Shown: one piece after another, positions 54,699-64,000 of the stretch
How the letters are laid out: every line of letters starts with the position of its first letter
Position numbering within the stretch: position 1 is the first letter of the stretch
Assembly (NCBI GenBank): GCA_029260395.1
Contig: JAJDDJ010000009.1
Span: 186,001-250,000, forward strand
From: Phycisphaerales bacterium
GTDB taxonomy: Bacteria; Planctomycetota; Phycisphaerae; Phycisphaerales; UBA1924
DNA: 64,000 bases
Direction of reading: 5' to 3'
Notes under the pieces: model-generated
Database searches by the model: none
Told to the model about the DNA's origin: nothing
Seen by the model: only the letters and a program-made list of their open reading frames with translations
Made by a program: the position numbers and the translations under genes

Positions 54699-55244
54699 TC
54701 AGCCTACGTGGGTGCGCACGAGTTCGTACAGCGAACAGTTGACGCTGTAGTAGCGGTCGGTTTCGCCGAGGTGGGTGAAGCCGGCTTTGTCGAGCACCCG
54801 GCGAGACGCGGTGTTCTGCGGGTAAGCCACCGCTACGAGTTTGCTGAGCTTGAGCGGCCCGGCGGGGTCGGTGGTGTAAGCCGCGACGGCTCGGGCAGCC
54901 TCGGTCGCGTAGCCGTGGCCCCAGTGCGCACGGCCGAGACGGTAGCCGAGTTCGATCGGCCAATCGCGCGGGGCGGGGTTCTTGCCCTCGATGGGCACGA
55001 CCCCGGCCTGGCCGATGATCTCGTTTGTTTCTGTGAGCTTCACGGTCCAGAACGCCATGCCGAGTTGTTGGTGCAAGGCGATGGCGCGTTGCAGCCGCTG
55101 GGCGACGTCCTCGCGTGACCACGGATTGCCAGCGCCGACGTACTGCATCGTCTGCGGATCGGACCACAGCTCAGCGAGCGCATCGAGATGGTCCATGCTT
55201 GGGGCGTGGAAACCGAGGCGTGATGACCGGAAGAGTTCACTCAT
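54699..55244 (-). CDS. GNAT N-acetyltransferase (RimJ/RimL-like)
   Basis: 181 residues. FRSSRLGFHAPSMDHLDALA and WSDPQTMQYVGAGNPWSRED are the RimL-type N-terminus; ELGYRLGRAHWGHGYATEAA is the acetyl-CoA-binding motif A; VAVAYPQNTASRRVLDKAGF is the usual C-terminal strand and helix with Asn. Start ATG overlaps the truA stop by 8 bp. Substrate unknown (ribosomal protein, aminosugar or other amine). Confidence 0.88.
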   Translation of the reverse strand: MSELFRSSRLGFHAPSMDHLDALAELWSDPQTMQYVGAGNPWSREDVAQRLQRAIALHQQLGMAFWTVKLTETNEIIGQAGVVPIEGKNPAPRDWPIELGYRLGRAHWGHGYATEAARAVAAYTTDPAGPLKLSKLVAVAYPQNTASRRVLDKAGFTHLGETDRYYSVNCSLYELVRTHVG

Positions 55245-56118
55245 ACCTGATCCACTCCAGGCAGAGGCCCTCGGGCGGCAGGGTGGGCCCGGCGTTGGTG
55301 CGATCCTGGCTTGCGAGGATCACCGGGATGTCGCCAGAGCTGAGCCTGCCGCGTCCGACTTCGTGAAGGGTGCCCGCGAGGATGCGGACCATGTTCCAGA
55401 GGAAGCCGCTGCCGCTGACATCGATGCGGAGGCGCTGGCTTGCAAAGCTGCCGGTTGGCGCCTCGATGGGTTCGCTCGTCACCGCGCAACCGTGGATAGT
55501 GCGCACGGTGGTCTGTCTGCCGTGGCCGAGGGCGGCCATCGAGGCGAAGTCGTGCTCTCCGATGAGGTGCTGAGCGGCGGCGTGCATCCGCTGCGCATCA
55601 AGCTCGTGCCAGGTGTGGTAGACCGTTCGGCGGTCCCACAGCGGTCGGTGGGGACTCGACACGATGGTGTACGAGTAACCCTTGGATTTGGCTCCTGCGA
55701 TGGGCTCGAAGCTGTCATCGACAAGCTGCGCATCGGTAATGAGCACGTCTTCGGGCAGCCGGCTGTTGATCGCGCGGATGAGCGGCTCGGTGCCGCGTTC
55801 CGCGGGCCAGCCTCGGCCCTGGGACGCATCGGCATGGCTGGTGAAGGCAGCGCACTGGGCGCGGGCGTGGACGCCGGCATCGGTTCGGCTTGCACCGGTG
55901 AGGATGACGGGCTCGCGCACGACTTCGCGCACAGCTCGCTCGACAATGGCCTGAACGGTTCTGAGGGCGATGCGGCCTTCTTTGGTTGTTTCGAGCGAAT
56001 CATCGACCTTGGACGCGGGCGGTGGGGTGCCACCGAGGGCCGGATCCTTGGGCTCTTGTTTCTGCCAGCCGCAGAAGTCAGTCCCGTCGTAGGCGATGGT
56101 GAGGCGGTACCTGGGCAT
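55237..56118 (-). CDS. truA: tRNA pseudouridine(38-40) synthase TruA
   Basis: 293 residues. MPRYRLTIAYDGTDFCGWQK and TGASRTDAGVHARAQCAAF contain the invariant catalytic Asp (RTDAGVHA). EHDFASMAALGHGRQTTVRT and FLWNMVRILAGTLHEVGRGR complete the family pattern. There is a lineage-type insertion of about 30 residues after WQKQ (EPKDPALGGTPPPASKVDDS). Start at the Met of MPRYRL; upstream residues do not look family-like. Confidence 0.95.
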   Translation of the reverse strand: MPRYRLTIAYDGTDFCGWQKQEPKDPALGGTPPPASKVDDSLETTKEGRIALRTVQAIVERAVREVVREPVILTGASRTDAGVHARAQCAAFTSHADASQGRGWPAERGTEPLIRAINSRLPEDVLITDAQLVDDSFEPIAGAKSKGYSYTIVSSPHRPLWDRRTVYHTWHELDAQRMHAAAQHLIGEHDFASMAALGHGRQTTVRTIHGCAVTSEPIEAPTGSFASQRLRIDVSGSGFLWNMVRILAGTLHEVGRGRLSSGDIPVILASQDRTNAGPTLPPEGLCLEWIRYE

Positions 56119-56274
56119 TGCCCCGGAAGCGTAGGGATGCCAAGAAAAATTCGCGGATTCGGGCAATGCGACCTAGACCGCTGCCGTTGGACCTATCGGC
56201 CAGCCCGGGCCAGGCAATGGCATGGGCCCCGCAGGGGCTCAAGGCGAACTCCACGAAATGCGAAAGGGAACGGC

Positions 56275-56727
56275 ATGTTCAGGACACTGAGTCTGGTATC
56301 GATCGCGCTGATGGCGCTGACCCTCACTTCAACCACAGCGGCTGCCCAGAACGCCGAAAGGATTGCACGTGCCTGCGTCACGGCGTTGCACAGCACCGCA
56401 GACAAGCACTCTGAGGCGGTGCAGCAGACCACCCGCCAGACCGTCAGGGCGATCAAGTCGCTCGATGGCGATGGTGCGCCGGATCGCGCGATCATCGCTG
56501 CCGGTGCTCGGGGCATCAAGGAAGTCGAGGGCCTGAGCCGCAGGGCCTCGGCTCGGGCTGCCAACCTTCGGGAAGACTGCGTGCAGGCGTTGCGCAGGCT
56601 AAATGCTCCGCAGGAGTTTATCGACCGGGTGAACGCGGCGGCACGGGCTGCGACCGTGTCGATCGGCGATTCGGCCGACCGGGCCGAGCAGGTCATCCGC
56701 CGGGCGGTCGCCGAGGCGATCGACTGA
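56275..56727 (+). CDS. Small secreted helical protein, unknown function
   Basis: 150 residues. Signal peptide MFRTLSLVSIALMALTLTST ends TTAAAQ, then a mostly helical Ala/Arg-rich body (RIARACVTALHSTADKHSEA, QQTTRQTVRAIKSLDGDGAP, VNAAARAATVSIGDSADRAE) with two Cys (RACV and EDCV). GAAAGGGAA precedes the ATG. No family recognised. Followed by a clear terminator, so a single unit. Confidence 0.7.
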   Translation: MFRTLSLVSIALMALTLTSTTAAAQNAERIARACVTALHSTADKHSEAVQQTTRQTVRAIKSLDGDGAPDRAIIAAGARGIKEVEGLSRRASARAANLREDCVQALRRLNAPQEFIDRVNAAARAATVSIGDSADRAEQVIRRAVAEAID

Positions 56728-56757
56728 GCAAGTATCGATGCGTTGATCTCCACAACC

Positions 56758-56796
56758 CCGCCCCGCAGCTGGAAATGCTGCCGGGCGGTTTGTTTC
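56758..56796 (+). terminator. Rho-independent terminator after the small secreted protein
   Basis: CCGCCC-C-GCAGC/GCTGC-C-GGGCGG stem with one C-C mismatch and loop TGGAAAT, followed by TTTGTTT. Confidence 0.8.
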
Positions 56797-56873
56797 ATAC
56801 CTGGGTTCCTTGGGAGTACATGCACCGCCTGCAATGCTGTGCCTCCAAAGAAACTGAAGGAAGGCGGTTGAGC

Positions 56874-56902
56874 TTGACCTTTGCTGCGCGGCCTGCGACA
56901 CT
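56874..56902 (+). promoter_or_regulatory. Candidate guaB promoter
   Basis: TTGACC (56874-56879), 17 nt, GACACT (56897-56902). Transcription would begin at or within a few bases of the guaB ATG, giving a nearly leaderless message. The -10 is weak (3 of 6 matches). Confidence 0.3.
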
Positions 56903-56907
56903 GGTTC

Positions 56908-58518
56908 ATGGGTACCCACCACATCGCCGACGCTCCGACCTCCAAGACCTGCTGTGATGGGCGGGCGGCCGCTGACCAATCTCAACCTGCTCTAACGCCG
57001 TCGAGCAAGATCGTGCTCGAAGGCATCACGTTTGATGATGTGCTGCTGGTGCCAAGGCGTTCGGGTGTGGTTCCCGCTGATGCGCACACCTCGACTCGGC
57101 TGACCGCGAACATTGAACTGGGCATCCCGCTGATCTCAGCGCCGATGGACACGGTGACCGAGTCGGCGCTGGCGATCGCGCTCGCGCAAGAGGGCGGCAT
57201 CGGGATCATTCACAAGAACCTGCCCGCTGAGGTGCAGGCGCGAGAGGTCGCCAAGGTCAAGCGGTCGGCCAACGGGGTCATCACCGACCCGATCACGCTT
57301 GGCCCGGAAGACACGGTTGGCCGAGCGATCCAGCTCATGCGGCAGTTCAACGTCTCGGGCTTCCCGGTGACCGAGGGCGGCGGGACGAGCGATCGAAGCA
57401 AGGGCCGTGAGAAAGTGGTCGGCATTCTGACGCGGCGGGACCTGAAGTTCGTCGTCGATGCGGGCACGCCGGTGCGCGAGGTCATGACCAGTGGCAAGCT
57501 CATCACCGCGCCGCGCGGGACCACGCTTGAAGCAGCCGAGACGATCCTCAACCGCAACAAGGTCGAGAAACTGCTGATCGTTGATGAAGCTGGCGGGCTC
57601 GCGGGGCTCATCACGATGCGCGACATCGAACGGCTCAGCCAGTTTCCACGCTCGAATACCGATGCCCGAGGCAGGCTCCGGTGCGGTGCTGCGGTGGGGG
57701 TGCGCCAGTACGAGCGGGTCGAGGCGTTGCTCGCGGCGGAAGTCGATGTGATCGTGGTGGATACCGCGCACGGGCACAGCGAGGGCGTGCTGGAGACGGT
57801 CTCGCACATCAAGAAGACCTACGGCGTGGAAGTCATTGCGGGCAACGTGGCGACGGCCGAGGGCGCAGCGGACCTGGTGCGTGCTGGGGCGGACGCGGTG
57901 AAGGTGGGCATCGGGCCGGGCTCGATCTGCACGACTCGTGTGGTGACGGGCGTTGGGGTGCCGCAGATCACGGCGATTCTTGAGGCGGTGCGGGGCGTCG
58001 CCGAGACGGGGCGTGATGTGCCGGTGATCGCCGACGGCGGGATTCGCCAATCGGGCGACATCGCTAAGGCGATCGCAGCGGGCGCTTCGTGCGTGATGCT
58101 GGGCTCGCTTCTTGCGGGGCTTGATGAATCGCCGGGCGAGATGGTGATCAGCCACGGCCGGCGGTTTAAGAGCTATCGGGGCATGGGCTCGGAGGGCGCG
58201 ATGAACGCCGGCAGCGCAGACCGCTACGGGCAGGGCGACAAGCTGATCGCGGACAAAGGCCCGGCCGCGGAGAAGTTCGTGCCCGAGGGTGTCGAGGGGC
58301 TGGTGCCGTATAGGGGATCTCTCGCCGAGTTTGTGTACCAGTTGGTGGGCGGCCTGCGCGCGAGCATGGGGTACAACGGGTGCGCCACGATCGAGGAGTT
58401 CCGGCGCGAAGCGCGGTTCTGCAAGGTGTCGGGGGCGACGGTGGTGGAGAACCACCCGCACGACATACGGATTACCAAAGAATCGCCGAACTACACGGTC
58501 GAGAGCACGAGCGAGTGA
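56908..58518 (+). CDS. guaB: IMP dehydrogenase
   Basis: 536 residues. Oxidises IMP to XMP with NAD. A 40-residue N-terminal extension precedes [59 protein letters not shown], a CBS pair (about 125-240: [40 protein letters not shown]), [20 protein letters not shown] (catalytic Cys loop), [20 protein letters not shown] and [20 protein letters not shown] complete the enzyme. No ribosome site is visible at the ATG, and TTG at 56881 or GTG at 57013 are alternatives. Confidence 0.96.
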   Translation: MGTHHIADAPTSKTCCDGRAAADQSQPALTPSSKIVLEGITFDDVLLVPRRSGVVPADAHTSTRLTANIELGIPLISAPMDTVTESALAIALAQEGGIGIIHKNLPAEVQAREVAKVKRSANGVITDPITLGPEDTVGRAIQLMRQFNVSGFPVTEGGGTSDRSKGREKVVGILTRRDLKFVVDAGTPVREVMTSGKLITAPRGTTLEAAETILNRNKVEKLLIVDEAGGLAGLITMRDIERLSQFPRSNTDARGRLRCGAAVGVRQYERVEALLAAEVDVIVVDTAHGHSEGVLETVSHIKKTYGVEVIAGNVATAEGAADLVRAGADAVKVGIGPGSICTTRVVTGVGVPQITAILEAVRGVAETGRDVPVIADGGIRQSGDIAKAIAAGASCVMLGSLLAGLDESPGEMVISHGRRFKSYRGMGSEGAMNAGSADRYGQGDKLIADKGPAAEKFVPEGVEGLVPYRGSLAEFVYQLVGGLRASMGYNGCATIEEFRREARFCKVSGATVVENHPHDIRITKESPNYTVESTSE

Positions 58519-58521
58519 GAG

Positions 58522-61068
58522 TCAGGGGCAGTCGCCGATATTGGCGAGCATGGCGAGGAAGTCGCCGAAGTCGATGATGCCGTCGCCCCCGGGGACGCCG
58601 AAGCCATCGGCGATGTCGCCCGTGCAGCCTGGGGTGACGCCAGGACAGATCCCGACGAGGCCGAGCAGCGCGAGGAAGTCTCCGAAATCAACGGTGCCGT
58701 CGGAACCTAGCACGCCGAAAGCATTGGCAATGTCTGCGGGGCACGGCGGCGTGGTGGTGGAGGTTACGAGGATCGCCTCGGACCGCCCGAGCACTTGGTT
58801 GACGGCGGCCCCGACGATCGAGATGGTGCCATCGGGCGCTATATCGAACGATGCGGCGCTGAACCCCGTGTAGTTGGCGGGCACGGGAATGTTGAGTTCG
58901 GTGAAGGTGTCCTTGCTACCCGCCCACATGCCGAGCACGGCGGTGGGGCTGTCCGGGAAGATCACCGTACCGAGTTGCAGGCCGCCTTCGCACTTGCTGA
59001 CAGTGCTTGAGGTCGCGGCGTCGGGATGCAGGGTGGTCAAGGAGTCGGGCGTACCCGCCCAGAGCACGGCTTGCGGGTTGTTCCAGATGTTGACCGTGCC
59101 TACTTGCTGGCCGTCGCTCGCGTCGCTGATCCTGGAGTTGACGAACTGGGGGGGGTGCATGTCGACGAAGCTGGCAGCCGAGCCCTTCCACATGCCCGCG
59201 TGCAGGCCCTGGAACGGGAGCGAGACGCTGCCGAACTGGTACTCGCCGTCGACCGAGCCGAGCGAGCTGTCGGTGTAGCCCGACGGGTGAACGGAGAGGG
59301 CGAACTCGTGTGTGGGTGCCTGCCAGATGACACCTCGCGTGAAGACGTTGCCGACGGTGTCATCGGTGGATCCACTTCCGACGATGGAGACCCCGTCGGT
59401 GGCGCTCATGGAGGTGTATTCGTAGCCCGAGTAGTTGGTCTCGTGGAAGGTGCCGTCGAGGTTCCACCACGCGCCCCTGCGGTAGTAGCACGTCAGCCAT
59501 CTGCCGCTCACGTAGCACTGGGTTGGCTTCCACCACCACCCGACGAGCTTGTCGCCCTTGAAGTCGACGATGTTGCCGCCCTGCGAGCCCGCAGGGGTGA
59601 GGTTCTGCGCGCTGGCGGCGGTGCCCGTCCACACGGTCGGGTGGTCGATGTTGTTGTAGTCGGGGGTATCAAAGACGGCGTTACCGACCTGCACGCCGTT
59701 GTCGATGCCGTTGGCGCGGGAGGACTCGGCGTAGGAGGGATGGAGACTGGTCCAGGTCCATTGGGTGGGGATGGCGGGTGGCACCTGGACCGCGACAGCT
59801 GTCGGCTGGCTCTCGACGTCGCCGCAGGCGTTGGTGGCAATGGCGACGTACGCGCCCGCGTCGAGAGCGCCGATGGAGGTGATCTCGATCTGGTTCGTGT
59901 GGGCGCCTGTGATTTGACCACCGCCTACGGAGGGGCCATCTTCGAGCGGCAGGTCATCGCGTGTCCAGCGGTACTCGATGGTCCCGCCGCCGGCGGCGCC
60001 GACTTTCAGTGAGAGCGTTGTGTTGGCCCAGAGATCGAGATCGAGGGGCTGATCGCTGAAGACGGCGCACGGCGTGGTGTAGATGGACTCGACGGCGTTG
60101 GTCCCACCGCTGGCGTTCTCGCCCCCGGCGACGTAAATGCGGTCGTCGCTGCCGAGGAACGAAGCGAAGAGTCGGCGTGGCACGCTCATCTCGGGCCCGA
60201 GCAGCCACTGGTCGTTCTCTGGGTTGTAGACCCGGGATGTGCTCTGCGTGGTGGAAGACGCCGAGTCTGTCGAACCGCCGAGGATGTAAACCCGGCCGTC
60301 GGCGCCGAGCGTGGCCTCATGGTAAGACAGCGCGACGGGCATGGCCGAGTTGACGGTGGTGGTCCAGGTGTCGGCGGCGATGTCGTACTGCTGGACGAGA
60401 TTGGTTCGGGTAAAGCCGCCTGAGAGAACGCCCCCAAAGACGAGGATGTGGCCCAGGCCATCGGGGCTCGCTGCGGCAAACCGGACCGGCACGGGTAGGG
60501 GCGCGATGGGCTCCCACTCGTCGGTGATGGCGAGATAGCGCTCCGCGTAGCTGGAGCTTGATGCGCCCACGCCGTTGCCACCGCCGAAGGAATAGATTCG
60601 GCCCGTGTCGTCGGTGCAGGATGCGAACCCGGTGAGGGGCGCCAGGGCGCCGCGACTGGCGATATCGCGCCACGGGCCCTCGATCTGGTTCCACTCGAAC
60701 GGCGGCTTGTCGAAGCTGCCAGGCTCGGTCGGGTCGTCACCTCCGAAGACAATGATGCGGCCCAGCGCGTCGACACCGGCGCTCTGCCCGAGCACGTACC
60801 CAAGCCCGTCGAAGCCGATCTCTTCGGTCCACACGCTGCCTCCGATGGGCATAGAGAAGACTGTCGGGTCTTCATCGGGCGGGTTCATCCAAGGCGGCCC
60901 ACCGAGGATGAACATGGTGCCGCCGACTTCCAGACCCGTTGCGTGCGTCTTGGCGAGCCCGCCGGTGGGCATAGGTGTTTCAGTTTGCCACGTTCCCCAT
61001 GACTGGCCGAACACTGGACTCGATAGCAGGAGAACAGCGAGTGAAAACAAGGTCTGCTTGAGGGTCAT
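58522..61068 (-). CDS. Secreted kelch/Ig-like protein with GC-type dockerin repeats
   Basis: 848 residues. Signal peptide (LFSLAVLLLSSPVFGQ), then five or six kelch repeats (about 25-320: ILGGPPWMNPPDEDP; IYSFGGGNGVGASSSSYAER; VYILGGSTDSASSTTQSTSR), an Ig-like domain (about 335-430: GTIEYRWTRDDLPLEDGPSV; GAYVAIATNACGDVESQPTA), HAF-type repeats with WTGTAASAQNLTP and MWKGSAASFVDMHPPQF, and two dockerin-like Ca loops at the C-terminus (DGTVDFGDFLALLGLVGIC and DGIIDFGDFLAMLANIGDC). Dockerins bind cohesins or anchor the protein. GGAG before the ATG. Ends 3 bp from guaB, convergent. Confidence 0.83.
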   Translation of the reverse strand: MTLKQTLFSLAVLLLSSPVFGQSWGTWQTETPMPTGGLAKTHATGLEVGGTMFILGGPPWMNPPDEDPTVFSMPIGGSVWTEEIGFDGLGYVLGQSAGVDALGRIIVFGGDDPTEPGSFDKPPFEWNQIEGPWRDIASRGALAPLTGFASCTDDTGRIYSFGGGNGVGASSSSYAERYLAITDEWEPIAPLPVPVRFAAASPDGLGHILVFGGVLSGGFTRTNLVQQYDIAADTWTTTVNSAMPVALSYHEATLGADGRVYILGGSTDSASSTTQSTSRVYNPENDQWLLGPEMSVPRRLFASFLGSDDRIYVAGGENASGGTNAVESIYTTPCAVFSDQPLDLDLWANTTLSLKVGAAGGGTIEYRWTRDDLPLEDGPSVGGGQITGAHTNQIEITSIGALDAGAYVAIATNACGDVESQPTAVAVQVPPAIPTQWTWTSLHPSYAESSRANGIDNGVQVGNAVFDTPDYNNIDHPTVWTGTAASAQNLTPAGSQGGNIVDFKGDKLVGWWWKPTQCYVSGRWLTCYYRRGAWWNLDGTFHETNYSGYEYTSMSATDGVSIVGSGSTDDTVGNVFTRGVIWQAPTHEFALSVHPSGYTDSSLGSVDGEYQFGSVSLPFQGLHAGMWKGSAASFVDMHPPQFVNSRISDASDGQQVGTVNIWNNPQAVLWAGTPDSLTTLHPDAATSSTVSKCEGGLQLGTVIFPDSPTAVLGMWAGSKDTFTELNIPVPANYTGFSAASFDIAPDGTISIVGAAVNQVLGRSEAILVTSTTTPPCPADIANAFGVLGSDGTVDFGDFLALLGLVGICPGVTPGCTGDIADGFGVPGGDGIIDFGDFLAMLANIGDCP

Positions 61069-61287
61069 GCTTGGTGTCTCCGGTACGGGCCGAGATGCAG
61101 CCAGTGAGCTATACAGGACACTTGTATCCTAAAACGAAGATCGCGTGCTTGCCAGCCCGAATGCCCCGTACACAATTGATTGATTTTGACGGGCAATAGC
61201 AACCCACGGCCTTTCCTGCCACGGCGCTTGGGCTGTGGGGGTAACCGCTGGTGCTGGGCGGTCGGATTGGTACGACATGCCCGCGAG

Positions 61288-61758
61288 CTAGCTGGTGACG
61301 GGTTCGGCATCCTGCCAGCGCTCGGGCGGGTTGCGGCGGTCCATCAGGCGGCCCGTTTCGACCAGCGTCGTGTAGCCGCACGCTTTGTAGATCTCGTGCG
61401 CATCGGCGGTCCCGAGCATCCACCGGCGGACGGTCTGGAGATCTGGATGGGCGTGCAGGGCGCTGATGATGGCGTGAGCGATGCCCTTGCCTCGATGCGC
61501 TTCGAGCACGAACACATCGCAGACCCATGCGAACGTCGCGCGGTCGGACACGACCCTCGCGTACGCCACCTGCCCGCTGTCGGCTGAGTAGACCCCGAGC
61601 GCGATCGAGTGGGCGAGCGCCGTTTCTACTATGTCGCGGCGGACGTTGGGCGACCAATACAAGCTCGCCAGCGTGCGCCAGACAAGCTCCACATCGACCC
61701 GAGCTGGATCGAAGGAGTGCTCGTATCCCTCGGGGAAGGTGTTCGTGTGCATCGGCAT
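61288..61758 (-). CDS. GNAT-family N-acetyltransferase
   Basis: 156 residues. YARVVSDRATFAWVCDVFVL and EAHRGKGIAHAIISALHAHP are the conserved beta4-alpha3 acetyl-CoA region (R-G-K-G), and MLGTADAHEIYKACGY is the C-terminal AHxLYxxxGF pattern. Resembles the FR47/arylamine-like GNAT subgroup. It begins 4 bp after ychF, so translation is probably coupled. Substrate unknown. Confidence 0.85.
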   Translation of the reverse strand: MPMHTNTFPEGYEHSFDPARVDVELVWRTLASLYWSPNVRRDIVETALAHSIALGVYSADSGQVAYARVVSDRATFAWVCDVFVLEAHRGKGIAHAIISALHAHPDLQTVRRWMLGTADAHEIYKACGYTTLVETGRLMDRRNPPERWQDAEPVTS

Positions 61759-61762
61759 AGGC

Positions 61763-62866
61763 CTACACGTTGAACAGGAAGTGACATACGTCCGCGTCGC
61801 GCATCTTGTATTCCTTACCCTCGATGCGCATTCGCCCGGCTTCTTTGATCGCCCGCTCGGTCTTGAGCTCGATGAGGTCGGCGACGCTGTAGATCTCGGC
61901 CCGGATGAAGCCACGCTCGAAGTCGGTGTGGATCACGCCCGCGGCCTGCGGGGCGGTCGCGCCCCTGCGCACGGGCCAGGCGCGGATCTCTTTGGGGCCT
62001 GCGGTGTAGTAGCTCTGAAGGCCGAGCAGCTCGTAGGCGGCCCGTGCGAACTTGGCCAGGGCAGGCTCGTCCATGCCCATGTCGGCGAGCATCTCCAGCT
62101 TGTCGGCCTCGTCGAGTTCGCTGAGTTCTGACTCGATGCGCGCGCACACCGGGACCATCTGCGAGCCGACGCGCTCGGCGTGCTCGCGGACGGCCTGGGC
62201 CATCGGGCCTTGGCCGTTGACGTCGTCCTCGCCGACGTTGGCGAGGTAGAGGATGGGCTTGGTGGTGGTGAGCCCGAGGCCGCGCAGCGCGGTCTGGCGG
62301 TCGGTGTCATCGAAGCTGATCGTGCGCGCGGGCTTGCCGTCGCCGACCACGGGCAGCAGGGCCTCGACGACGGCGAGCCTCGCGATCGCGTCTCGGTCCT
62401 TGCTCTTGGCAGCACGCACCGCCTTCTGGTGCGCGCTCTCAAGGGTCTGTAAGTCGGAAAGGATCAGCTCGGTCTCGATGGTCTCGATGTCGCGGATAGG
62501 GTCGATGGAGCCCTCGACGTGGGTGATCTCCTCGCCGCCCGGCGCGGCATCGAAGCAGCGGACGACGTGGACGACCGCATCAACATCGCGGATGTTCTTG
62601 AGGAAGGCGTTGCCCTTGCCCTCACCCTTGGAGGCCCCGCGAACGAGGCCGGCAATATCGACGAGCTTGAGCGCTGCAGGGATGATCTTCTGCGACTCAA
62701 TGAAGCCACGGATGGTTTCGAGGCGCGGGTCGGGGATGGGCACGATGCCGATGTTGGGCTCGATGGTCGCGAAGGGGTAGTTGGCAGCCAGCGCCCCCGC
62801 TGCGGTGAGGGCGTTGAACAGGGTGCTTTTGCCGACGTTGGGCAGACCGACGATGCCAGCTTCCAT
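61763..62866 (-). CDS. ychF: Redox-regulated ATPase/GTPase YchF (OLA1 family)
   Basis: 367 residues. [20 protein letters not shown] opens with the P-loop; [20 protein letters not shown] is the YchF switch [21 protein letters not shown] is the Dxx[15 protein letters not shown] holds the NxxE that gives ATP preference; TGS-type C-terminal domain ends with [18 protein letters not shown]. Ribosome-associated. GAGGAG precedes the ATG. Confidence 0.97.
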   Translation of the reverse strand: MEAGIVGLPNVGKSTLFNALTAAGALAANYPFATIEPNIGIVPIPDPRLETIRGFIESQKIIPAALKLVDIAGLVRGASKGEGKGNAFLKNIRDVDAVVHVVRCFDAAPGGEEITHVEGSIDPIRDIETIETELILSDLQTLESAHQKAVRAAKSKDRDAIARLAVVEALLPVVGDGKPARTISFDDTDRQTALRGLGLTTTKPILYLANVGEDDVNGQGPMAQAVREHAERVGSQMVPVCARIESELSELDEADKLEMLADMGMDEPALAKFARAAYELLGLQSYYTAGPKEIRAWPVRRGATAPQAAGVIHTDFERGFIRAEIYSVADLIELKTERAIKEAGRMRIEGKEYKMRDADVCHFLFNV

Positions 62867-62918
62867 CTCGAACTCCTCGGGCGGTAGGGGTGGGGAGGCG
62901 ATGGTAGAGCGGTACGCA

Positions 62919-62956
62919 CGAAAAAGCCCGCCCCCGGAACATCGGCGGGGACGGGC
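62919..62956 (-). terminator. Rho-independent terminator of the PEP-CTERM gene
   Basis: On the minus strand GCCCG-U-CCCC/GGGG-G-CGGGC stem with one G-U and an 11-nt loop, followed by TTTTTCGTGCG. It shares the TTTCGTGCG tail with the terminator at 17151. Confidence 0.85.
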
Positions 62957-63020
62957 CCTTGATGGGGAAACCTGTTGGAGGACAGATCCAGCGGAAGGGT
63001 CGAGCGGGCTGGTCGAGCGT

Positions 63021-64000
63021 TCAGGCCCGGCGGCGACGGCTGGCGAACAAGCCCGCTGTACCTAGCAGCGCGGCGCTGGAAGGCGTGGGCACGGGCACGA
63101 AGTTGGTGAGCTGCACGCTGTCGTCGTTGTAGAGCACGTCAAAGGTGCCCAGGCCGTCGGAGGTTTGGACGGTCATGAACGCGTTCTCGAACATGCCGGT
63201 GACGCTGTCGGCTGTGAGGATGGTGAAGATGTCGGACGCTGCGGGCGTGAAGCCGTTGGCGAGCGTGAGTTCGAGATCGCCGAGCAGGGTGGCGTCGAGC
63301 GAGATGGCGAGCACATCGTAAGTGATGCCCATGGTGGTGCCGCCAATGGCGATAGCGAGGTCGCCGTCGGTGGACTGGTCCCAGTCGCCGAGCACGGAGA
63401 GGCTGCCTTGTGGATCGAATACGCCGTCGTTGATGAAGAACCCGACGCTGCGGAGGTCGAGGGTACCGTCACCGCTGACGATGCCATTGTCGTCGTTATC
63501 GAAGGTGTGCGCGCTGCTGCCCGTGACCGTCACCACGGCGGCGGGCGCGATGAAGAGTTCACCGGAGTTCAAGAACGTGTCGCTGCTGACGTTGACGGTC
63601 ACGTCGGCCAGAGCATTGAAGTTGCCCTCGTTGTTGAAGCCTCTGGTGGTGATGGTCCGAGTGGTTCCCGAGCCGACCAGCACGTTCATGGTATTGGCGT
63701 TGGTAAACTCGGCGATGCCGGTGATCGTGGCATTGCCATTGGAGACGGAGGTCATGTTGACGACCGCGTTGTTGGTAGTGTCGGCGTTGCCGTAGCTGAG
63801 GATGGCCGAGAGGCCGCCAACGCCGGTTACGTCAACCGTGTAACCGGGCGCGATGTCTGTAAGGAGTTGTGAAGATCCCTCGACATCGATCCCGCCGCTG
63901 CCAGCACCCGTTGTCGACAGGATGCCGTTGCGAAGGCGGACAGCGTTGCCGTTGAGCGTGGCGCTGTTCAGGCGGAGCTCGGAGCTGTTGCCCCCGACCA
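63021..64000 (-). CDS. Large PEP-CTERM surface protein, 5' end outside the window
   Basis: At least 326 residues; the frame stays open to the window edge. The visible part is a repetitive beta-strand ladder rich in Asn/Thr/Gly/Val ([58 protein letters not shown]), as in autotransporter-associated beta strand or pectin-lyase-fold adhesins. It ends [20 protein letters not shown] plus RRA, a PEP-CTERM signal. Probably a large exported surface protein; the N-terminal signal is outside the window. A terminator follows. Confidence 0.8.
   Translation of the reverse strand, partial: VGGNSSELRLNSATLNGNAVRLRNGILSTTGAGSGGIDVEGSSQLLTDIAPGYTVDVTGVGGLSAILSYGNADTTNNAVVNMTSVSNGNATITGIAEFTNANTMNVLVGSGTTRTITTRGFNNEGNFNALADVTVNVSSDTFLNSGELFIAPAAVVTVTGSSAHTFDNDDNGIVSGDGTLDLRSVGFFINDGVFDPQGSLSVLGDWDQSTDGDLAIAIGGTTMGITYDVLAISLDATLLGDLELTLANGFTPAASDIFTILTADSVTGMFENAFMTVQTSDGLGTFDVLYNDDSVQLTNFVPVPTPSSAALLGTAGLFASRRRRA

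Noticed and set aside
1..64000. CRISPR arrays, tRNA/rRNA genes, insertion sequences, integrase or attachment sites
   Set aside because: No spaced direct repeats, tRNA T-loops in gene-free stretches, transposase or recombinase motifs were recognised; the gene-free stretches are too short to hide larger elements.

Overview
The window looks like a chromosomal segment of a high-GC planctomycete, most likely class Phycisphaerae. The evidence is three proteins with a PEP-CTERM-like tail (a Pro-rich stretch, a hydrophobic helix and a terminal Arg cluster), a secreted kelch protein ending in paired GC-type dockerin-like repeats, a pseudopilin of the planctomycete H-X-DG style, a Rho factor with a lineage-type insertion, and several Lys/Ala-rich tails on housekeeping enzymes. 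No rRNA, tRNA, CRISPR array, insertion sequence, prophage or integrase was recognised. Gene density is high, with many ATGA start/stop overlaps and several convergent 3' overlaps.

Layout. 1-9.2 kb: a PAP phosphatase-like enzyme, two PEP-CTERM proteins, a pseudopilin pair, then a sulfate-activation group (CysC, single-subunit Sat) with a methyltransferase and a glycosyltransferase. 9.2-17.2 kb: a short solitary flagellin, a degenerate endonuclease/phosphatase-fold membrane protein, an ALG10-like GT-C enzyme facing a UbiA-family prenyltransferase, and a 1051-residue secreted metzincin. 17.2-25 kb: dxr, RNase E/G, ptsI (all minus strand) and rho. 25-32.8 kb: an all-minus-strand signalling block with STAS, HDOD, flotillin, NfeD, pseudo-receiver/GAF and HDOD/HATPase genes. 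33-36.3 kb: tsaB, arfB, HU and nadA. 36.3-47.9 kb: a surface-glycan cluster with six glycosyltransferases (one fused to a methyltransferase) and an HldE-like enzyme with its two domains in reversed order. 47.9-64 kb: pabB, ppdK-trpS, truA-GNAT-GT4, guaB, the kelch/dockerin protein, a GNAT enzyme, ychF, and the 3' part of a large PEP-CTERM surface protein that runs off the window.

How the genes may work together. CysC and Sat make PAPS and the first gene could recycle PAP; with the glycosyltransferases this fits either sulfur assimilation or sulfated glycans. The 36-48 kb cluster probably builds a heptose-like or otherwise modified surface glycan. The 25-33 kb block is the best candidate for an undescribed system: membrane-microdomain proteins next to a STAS protein and two HDOD proteins, with a translationally coupled pair in which both the receiver and the kinase-like partner lack their usual phosphorylation residues. 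All functional calls rest on reading motifs by eye; no database search was run.
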